From the NCBI GenBank assembly GCA_910579655.1, contig CAJTVE010000097.1:1-8018 (forward strand): 8,018 nucleotides of DNA. The letters are read 5' to 3'. Positions 5,774-8,018 of the stretch are shown here, one piece after another. Source of the DNA: an uncultured Allobaculum sp. (GTDB lineage Bacteria > Bacillota_I > Bacilli_A > Erysipelotrichales > Erysipelotrichaceae). The notes beneath the pieces were generated by a model that was given only the letters and a program-made list of their open reading frames with translations, was not told the origin of the DNA and did not search any database. A program made the position numbers and the translations under genes. Position 1 is the first letter of the stretch; each line of letters opens with the position of its first letter.

Positions 5774-6523
5774 TCAGTAGTCCTCGCTTTCTTGCATGTC
5801 TTTGTTGAAGAAATACATAATGGCGGCGATGCAGGCGGCAAAGATGAAGCAGGCCATAGTATCCAGTCCAAAGTAAACCGACATGAAGAACCCTACAAAG
5901 AAGAAGGCCAGAAGTTTGGCTTTGCCGATAAAGTTGAGTAACATACCAATTCCAAGCGCTGGCATAATGGCGGCCACTACATTCAGCGCACTTGCCAGAG
6001 AGGATGGAATGGCATCGATTGCTGTCTGAGCCCATTGACTTCCAAACATCACCATCAAAAAGATTGGCAGTCCATACAGAATCAGTGAGGTGAAGAAGGA
6101 AGGAACAAAGTTGAGAAACTTGACTTTTTTGAAGTCACCTTTGTTCAGAGCTTCGTCAGCTTGGTGAACCCAGAATGCATTGATGGTCATATAGCCGGTA
6201 TTCATGATGATTCCGATCAAAGCCAGAGCTGCTGCGAAGGTTACGCCCATCCGTGGTTCGGCACCTGAAAGAAGTGTCAGGGTCGTTCCGTATACACCGG
6301 CCACCATAATGTTTCCAGGCATCGAGCCACCGGCTGTGATCCATCCTAAGTAAGCCAGCTGAATGTAGGCTCCAGTCTGCATGCCCAGTACAGGTTCGCC
6401 CATCAGGCATCCAACGAGAAATCCACTCCAGAGTGGATAGAACCAGGTGCGGGTGATGAGGTGTGAGAACCACCATTGGCTGCCAGTGGCAAGAAGGCAG
6501 ATTAGAATTGCTTTAATTAACAT
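5774..6523 (-). CDS. PTS mannose/sorbose-family EIIC subunit
   Basis: A complete 249-residue IIC membrane protein and the first gene of the operon. It shows GEPVLGMQTGAYIQL (42-56), the glycine-rich GGSMPGN (65-71), and the conserved MPALGIGMLL (187-196) of EIIC-Man/Sor. About seven to eight hydrophobic segments span the chain, including 1-20, 28-45, 92-115, 142-160, 175-198, 203-220 and 222-238. The usual length is 250-270. The ATG at 6523 has AAAGGA (6533-6538) nine bases upstream. The EIID gene begins two bases after its stop. A perfect TATAAT lies about 50 bases upstream in the divergent control region. Substrate cannot be read from the sequence; the enzymes of the operon point to a polyol. 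Confidence 0.94.
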   Translation of the reverse strand: MLIKAILICLLATGSQWWFSHLITRTWFYPLWSGFLVGCLMGEPVLGMQTGAYIQLAYLGWITAGGSMPGNIMVAGVYGTTLTLLSGAEPRMGVTFAAALALIGIIMNTGYMTINAFWVHQADEALNKGDFKKVKFLNFVPSFFTSLILYGLPIFLMVMFGSQWAQTAIDAIPSSLASALNVVAAIMPALGIGMLLNFIGKAKLLAFFFVGFFMSVYFGLDTMACFIFAACIAAIMYFFNKDMQESEDY

Positions 6524-6557
6524 TTTTTATCATCCTTTCTTTTTGTTTTTTGCCCTT

Positions 6558-6569
6558 TGTCTTTTGACA
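6558..6569. repeat. Small inverted repeat in the operon leader
   Basis: TGTC-TTTT-GACA is a perfect 4+4 bp inverted repeat with a 4-base centre. It lies at or just downstream of the expected transcription start of the PTS operon (about 6568). It could be an operator half or chance in AT-rich DNA. The embedded TTGACA looks like a plus-strand -35 box, but no -10 lies 16-18 bases beyond it. Confidence 0.3.
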
Positions 6570-6574
6570 CTTGC

Positions 6575-6580
6575 ATTATA
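6575..6580 (-). promoter_or_regulatory. Candidate -10 box for the PTS operon
   Basis: The minus strand reads a perfect TATAAT here, about 50 bases before the EIIC start. The region 16-18 bases upstream (TATCTT/ATCTTT) does not resemble TTGACA. The promoter may therefore need an activator or be held weak. No -24/-12 sigma-54 promoter of the type used by LevR-controlled mannose PTS operons is visible. Confidence 0.45.
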
Positions 6581-6609
6581 TGGAGTCCCGATTTTCAAAG
6601 ATATAGGGT

Positions 6610-6623
6610 TTAAAGCGGTTCCT
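6610..6623 (+). promoter_or_regulatory. cre-like site (possible CcpA binding)
   Basis: TTAAAGCGGTTCCT matches 11 of 14 positions of the CcpA cre consensus TGWAANCGNTNWCA, including the central AAGCGGT core. It lies about 50 bases upstream of the predicted operon start. Carbon-catabolite control of a PTS polyol operon would be expected in Bacillota, but the match is imperfect. Confidence 0.25.
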
Positions 6624-6671
6624 TTTCAGTCTTTTCACGCTTTTCCTGTTTTCCTGAAAATCCTTTTCCAA

Positions 6672-6697
6672 CCTGAAAAAGGCACTTGTTTTTCAGG
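6672..6697. promoter_or_regulatory. Perfect 9-bp inverted repeat, candidate RpiR operator
   Basis: CCTGAAAAA (6672-6680) and TTTTTCAGG (6689-6697) are perfect inverted copies around an 8-base spacer, giving a symmetrical 26-bp site in the divergent control region. Extra half-sites lie nearby: TTTTCAG at 6623-6629 and CCTGAAAA at 6653-6660. The site overlaps the candidate promoter of the regulator gene, which would suit autoregulation, and lies about 100 bases upstream of the operon's -10 box. No T-run follows, so it is not a terminator. Binding by the adjacent RpiR protein is inferred from position and symmetry. Confidence 0.5.
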
Positions 6698-6714
6698 ACA
6701 AAATCCTTTCTAAT
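6686..6714 (+). promoter_or_regulatory. Candidate promoter of the RpiR regulator gene
   Basis: TTGTTT (6686-6691), a 17-base spacer and TCTAAT (6709-6714) form a plausible sigma-70-type promoter with a good -10 (5 of 6) and a poor -35 (3 of 6). Transcription would begin near 6721, just before the ribosome binding site. The -35 half lies inside the 9+9 bp inverted repeat. Confidence 0.3.
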
Positions 6715-6736
6715 GAGGAATTGAGGAAGAATGCTT

Positions 6737-7519
6737 ATGCCTTTAGACCTGGATAGTGCAACCTATCAGACTTTGTCAGAATCAGAAAAATCCGTAATTG
6801 ACTATATTGATCAGAATGTTGACAAAGTCGCCAGCTTTTCCATCACGATGCTGGCCCGCAAAACATTTACATCCGCCGCTACGGTCTCTCGTGCCATCCG
6901 TAAAGCCGGCTATCCCGGCGGAATCGTGGAGCTGCGCGCCGAAATTGCATCAAAAAAGCCGAACACACAGGTTCGGTCTATGGATGATATTTATGTCGGA
7001 CGAGTCAATGAAATTCTGTCCAAGAGTTATCGAGAATGTATCCAGACACTCGATAACATCAAAATTACCGATATCATCAAAGCTATTCAACTCATTAAAA
7101 AAGCCAGACGAATCGTCATCGCTCCCCTGGGAACCTCTGCCCGTATTGCCAGAGAGTTTCAGGAACAACTGTATATAATTGGTTATAATCCGATTGTGAT
7201 TGATGATGAAGTATGGATGCTACGCTCCCATGTCGTAGGTCCTGACGATCTGCTCATTATCATCTCCGCCCAGAATACAAGACCAACTCTGTTTGAAATT
7301 GCCAGTCATGCCCGCAAAGTCGGAGCTCCGGTCTTGACTCTGATCTGTAAAGAAGGAACCAATCTGCAGGAAATCTCAGAATTGACCATTGTCGGCCACA
7401 CCGAACCGATCTGCGATACTTCGATCATGTCCACGACTTCAAGACTGCCTTTGGCCATTATTACCCGCACCATTATTGAATACCTTGCCAGAGAAGGTAT
7501 GGGCGTCTATGGCATTTAA
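6737..7519 (+). CDS. RpiR/MurR-family transcriptional regulator (HTH + SIS)
   Basis: Counting from the ATG at 6731 (262 residues), an N-terminal RpiR helix-turn-helix covers about 1-78. It has the core SITMLARKTFTSAATVSRAIRKAG (split as 37-48 and 49-60) and then YPGGIVELR. A SIS sugar-isomerase domain covers about 113-255. It includes IVIAPLGTSARIA (128-140), where relatives bind a phosphosugar, and GYNPIVIDDEVW. The usual Ser-x-Ser-Gly loop is replaced by ISAQNTR (178-184), so ligand binding may differ. Two GAGGA sequences precede the start. The nearer (6723-6727) is 9 bases from the second ATG at 6737 but only 3 from that at 6731, so I prefer 6737 (260 residues). It is divergent from the PTS operon and is its probable local regulator, sensing a sugar or polyol phosphate. 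A strong terminator follows. Confidence 0.93.
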   Translation: MPLDLDSATYQTLSESEKSVIDYIDQNVDKVASFSITMLARKTFTSAATVSRAIRKAGYPGGIVELRAEIASKKPNTQVRSMDDIYVGRVNEILSKSYRECIQTLDNIKITDIIKAIQLIKKARRIVIAPLGTSARIAREFQEQLYIIGYNPIVIDDEVWMLRSHVVGPDDLLIIISAQNTRPTLFEIASHARKVGAPVLTLICKEGTNLQEISELTIVGHTEPICDTSIMSTTSRLPLAIITRTIIEYLAREGMGVYGI

Positions 7520-7532
7520 ACCAATTGAAACG

Positions 7533-7564
7533 AAAAGCCCAGGGATTATTCTCTCTGGGTTTTT
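7533..7564 (+). terminator. Rho-independent terminator of the RpiR gene
   Basis: CCCAGGGA (7538-7545) pairs with TCTCTGGG (7552-7559), with one G·T wobble and a 6-base loop. Flanking AAAAG on the left and TTTTT on the right extend the stem and give the T-tract. It lies 14 bases after the regulator's stop codon. Confidence 0.85.
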
Positions 7565-7566
7565 CA

Positions 7567-7588
7567 TATCTTCTATCTTCTTATCTTC
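7567..7588. repeat. Three near-tandem TATCTTC units in a pyrimidine-rich tract
   Basis: TATCTTC occurs at 7567-7573, 7574-7580 and 7582-7588, one base breaking the last step. The surrounding 7560-7660 stretch is strongly T/C-rich on the plus strand, has no reading frame of note, and looks like a noncoding spacer. Confidence 0.6.
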
Positions 7589-7692
7589 ATATTTTGTCTT
7601 TTTTACTTTTTAGGACTTGTTCTTTTCTTCTTGGCCCTGCAACTTCTTTTGACTCTTTCACTTGATCCATTCATTCAAGAGATTGGAAACTG

Positions 7693-7740
7693 AAAAGAAA
7701 ATCAGCCAGATCTTTTCAGGAACTTGAGGATCTGGCTGAT
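7693..7740 (-). terminator. Perfect 12-bp hairpin with T-tract on the minus strand
   Basis: ATCAGCCAGATC (7701-7712) and GATCTGGCTGAT (7729-7740) are perfect inverted copies with a 16-base loop. Read on the minus strand, the hairpin is followed by TTTTCTTTT. It lies 6 bases after the stop of the interrupted minus-strand frame to its right, so it is best explained as that unit's terminator. Confidence 0.75.
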
Positions 7741-7746
7741 GATATT

Positions 7747-8010
7747 TCAGGGAATGATTCCGTCCTGGTCGTTGCTTAATTCACAATGAACAGGCTGCTC
7801 GAATGAATAGAATGTTTTTGAGATCGCAAATCCGCTCTGACCAGCCGCCTTACCTGCAATCTGGTTCTTTTCATGACTGAAGCATCAAAGTGATGGCATC
7901 TTTATATTAAACCTAAATAATTTAGAATTAAACGTTAAAAGCAATGTCACTAAGTTAAGGTTTATCCACCTTGTTCGTCCAAGGAGGATTTCAAATTCTA
8001 ATTCTAGTCT
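7747..8010 (-). pseudogene. Possible broken gene entering from the right edge (interrupted by TGA)
   Basis: On the minus strand one frame is open from 8010 to 7747 except for a single TGA at 7885-7887; a TAA at 8011-8013 closes it upstream. The part before the TGA encodes a basic-hydrophobic stretch (RTRWINLNLVTLLLTFNSK and on). Its rhythm loosely recalls the C-terminus of IS transposases, but I cannot assign it. The 45 codons after the TGA end with a normal stop 6 bases before a perfect minus-strand terminator. That placement is the best evidence that this was once coding. No usable start lies inside. It could equally be a noncoding remnant or IS end. Confidence 0.3.
7965..7988 (+). other. 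Imperfect hairpin enclosing a strong Shine-Dalgarno sequence
   Basis: TCCACCTTG (7965-7973) can pair with CAAGGAGGA (7980-7988), with one A·A mismatch and a 6-base loop. The right arm contains a consensus AAGGAGG (7981-7987). No ATG, GTG or TTG follows at normal distance before the window ends; only an ATT is suitably placed. It may be chance, or the leader of a gene beyond the edge. Confidence 0.25.
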
Positions 8011-8018
8011 TTATAAAG

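Noticed and set aside
5772..6035. 88-codon upstream extension of the EIID frame
   Set aside because: It overlaps the EIIC coding region out of frame, is rich in Cys/His/Arg as shadow frames often are, and the ATG at 5771 has proper spacing and family-like N-terminus.
4950..6523. A possible glucitol- or galactitol-family EIIC instead of mannose family
   Set aside because: The motifs MPALGIGMLL in IIC and GLMGPIAGIGDTI in IID, plus the separate IID itself, are specific to the mannose/sorbose family.
6564..6592. Perfect TTGACA on the plus strand as a promoter for the regulator
   Set aside because: The sequence 16-18 bases downstream (around CCCGAT) is not a -10 box, so only half of a promoter is present.
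6670..6697. Sigma-54 promoter (GGCAC-N5-TTTC) in the control region
   Set aside because: The -12 element lacks the required GC, the orientation points to the RpiR gene, and no LevR-type activator is in the window.
7885..7887. Selenocysteine codon reading of the in-frame TGA
   Set aside because: No clear SECIS-like hairpin directly follows the TGA, and a simple nonsense change in a decayed gene is more likely.
7520..8018. CRISPR array, riboswitch, tRNA or rRNA in the right-hand region
   Set aside because: No regularly spaced repeats, cloverleaf or known aptamer core (T-box, TPP, SAM) could be seen on either strand.

Overview
The window is most likely from a low-to-mid GC Bacillota (Firmicutes). 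It has AAGGAGG-type ribosome binding sites, A-rich gene leaders, a mannose-family PTS whose IIA and IIB are separate proteins, and an RpiR-type regulator. A gut Erysipelotrichia-like or related anaerobe would fit, but nothing here fixes the genus. TGA is used as a normal stop (for example in the IIC gene) and TGG as Trp, so the genetic code is standard.

Layout. Positions 67-1104 (minus) hold a lysine-rich, acidic, low-complexity protein that I do not recognise. Positions 1399-6523 (minus) hold one long carbohydrate operon read right to left: EIIC, EIID, an AlsE/Rpe-type ketose-phosphate 3-epimerase, EIIA, EIIB, a zinc-dependent polyol-phosphate dehydrogenase of the GatD type, an unknown 86-residue protein, and a second EIIA-like protein. 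It ends in a hairpin at about 1325-1357. Positions 6524-6730 form a divergent control region with a perfect 9+9 bp inverted repeat, a perfect TATAAT facing the operon and a cre-like site. Positions 6737-7519 (plus) encode an RpiR-family HTH-SIS regulator with a strong terminator. The last 500 bases hold pyrimidine-rich DNA, a perfect 12-bp hairpin with its T-tract on the minus strand, and an interrupted minus-strand reading frame entering from the right edge.

How it works together (inference). EIIB takes a phosphate from EIIA and passes it to a polyol or ketose carried in by EIIC/EIID. The GatD-like enzyme oxidises the resulting polyol phosphate to a ketose phosphate. The 3-epimerase then converts that to a central-metabolism intermediate: allulose-6-P to fructose-6-P, or ribulose-5-P to xylulose-5-P. 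No kinase or aldolase is present, and this logic needs none. The RpiR protein probably senses the sugar phosphate and binds the inverted repeat between the divergent genes.

The least explained parts are the 86-residue protein coupled by ATGA overlap to a second EIIA with an altered active-site loop, the 345-residue protein, and the true substrate of the system.
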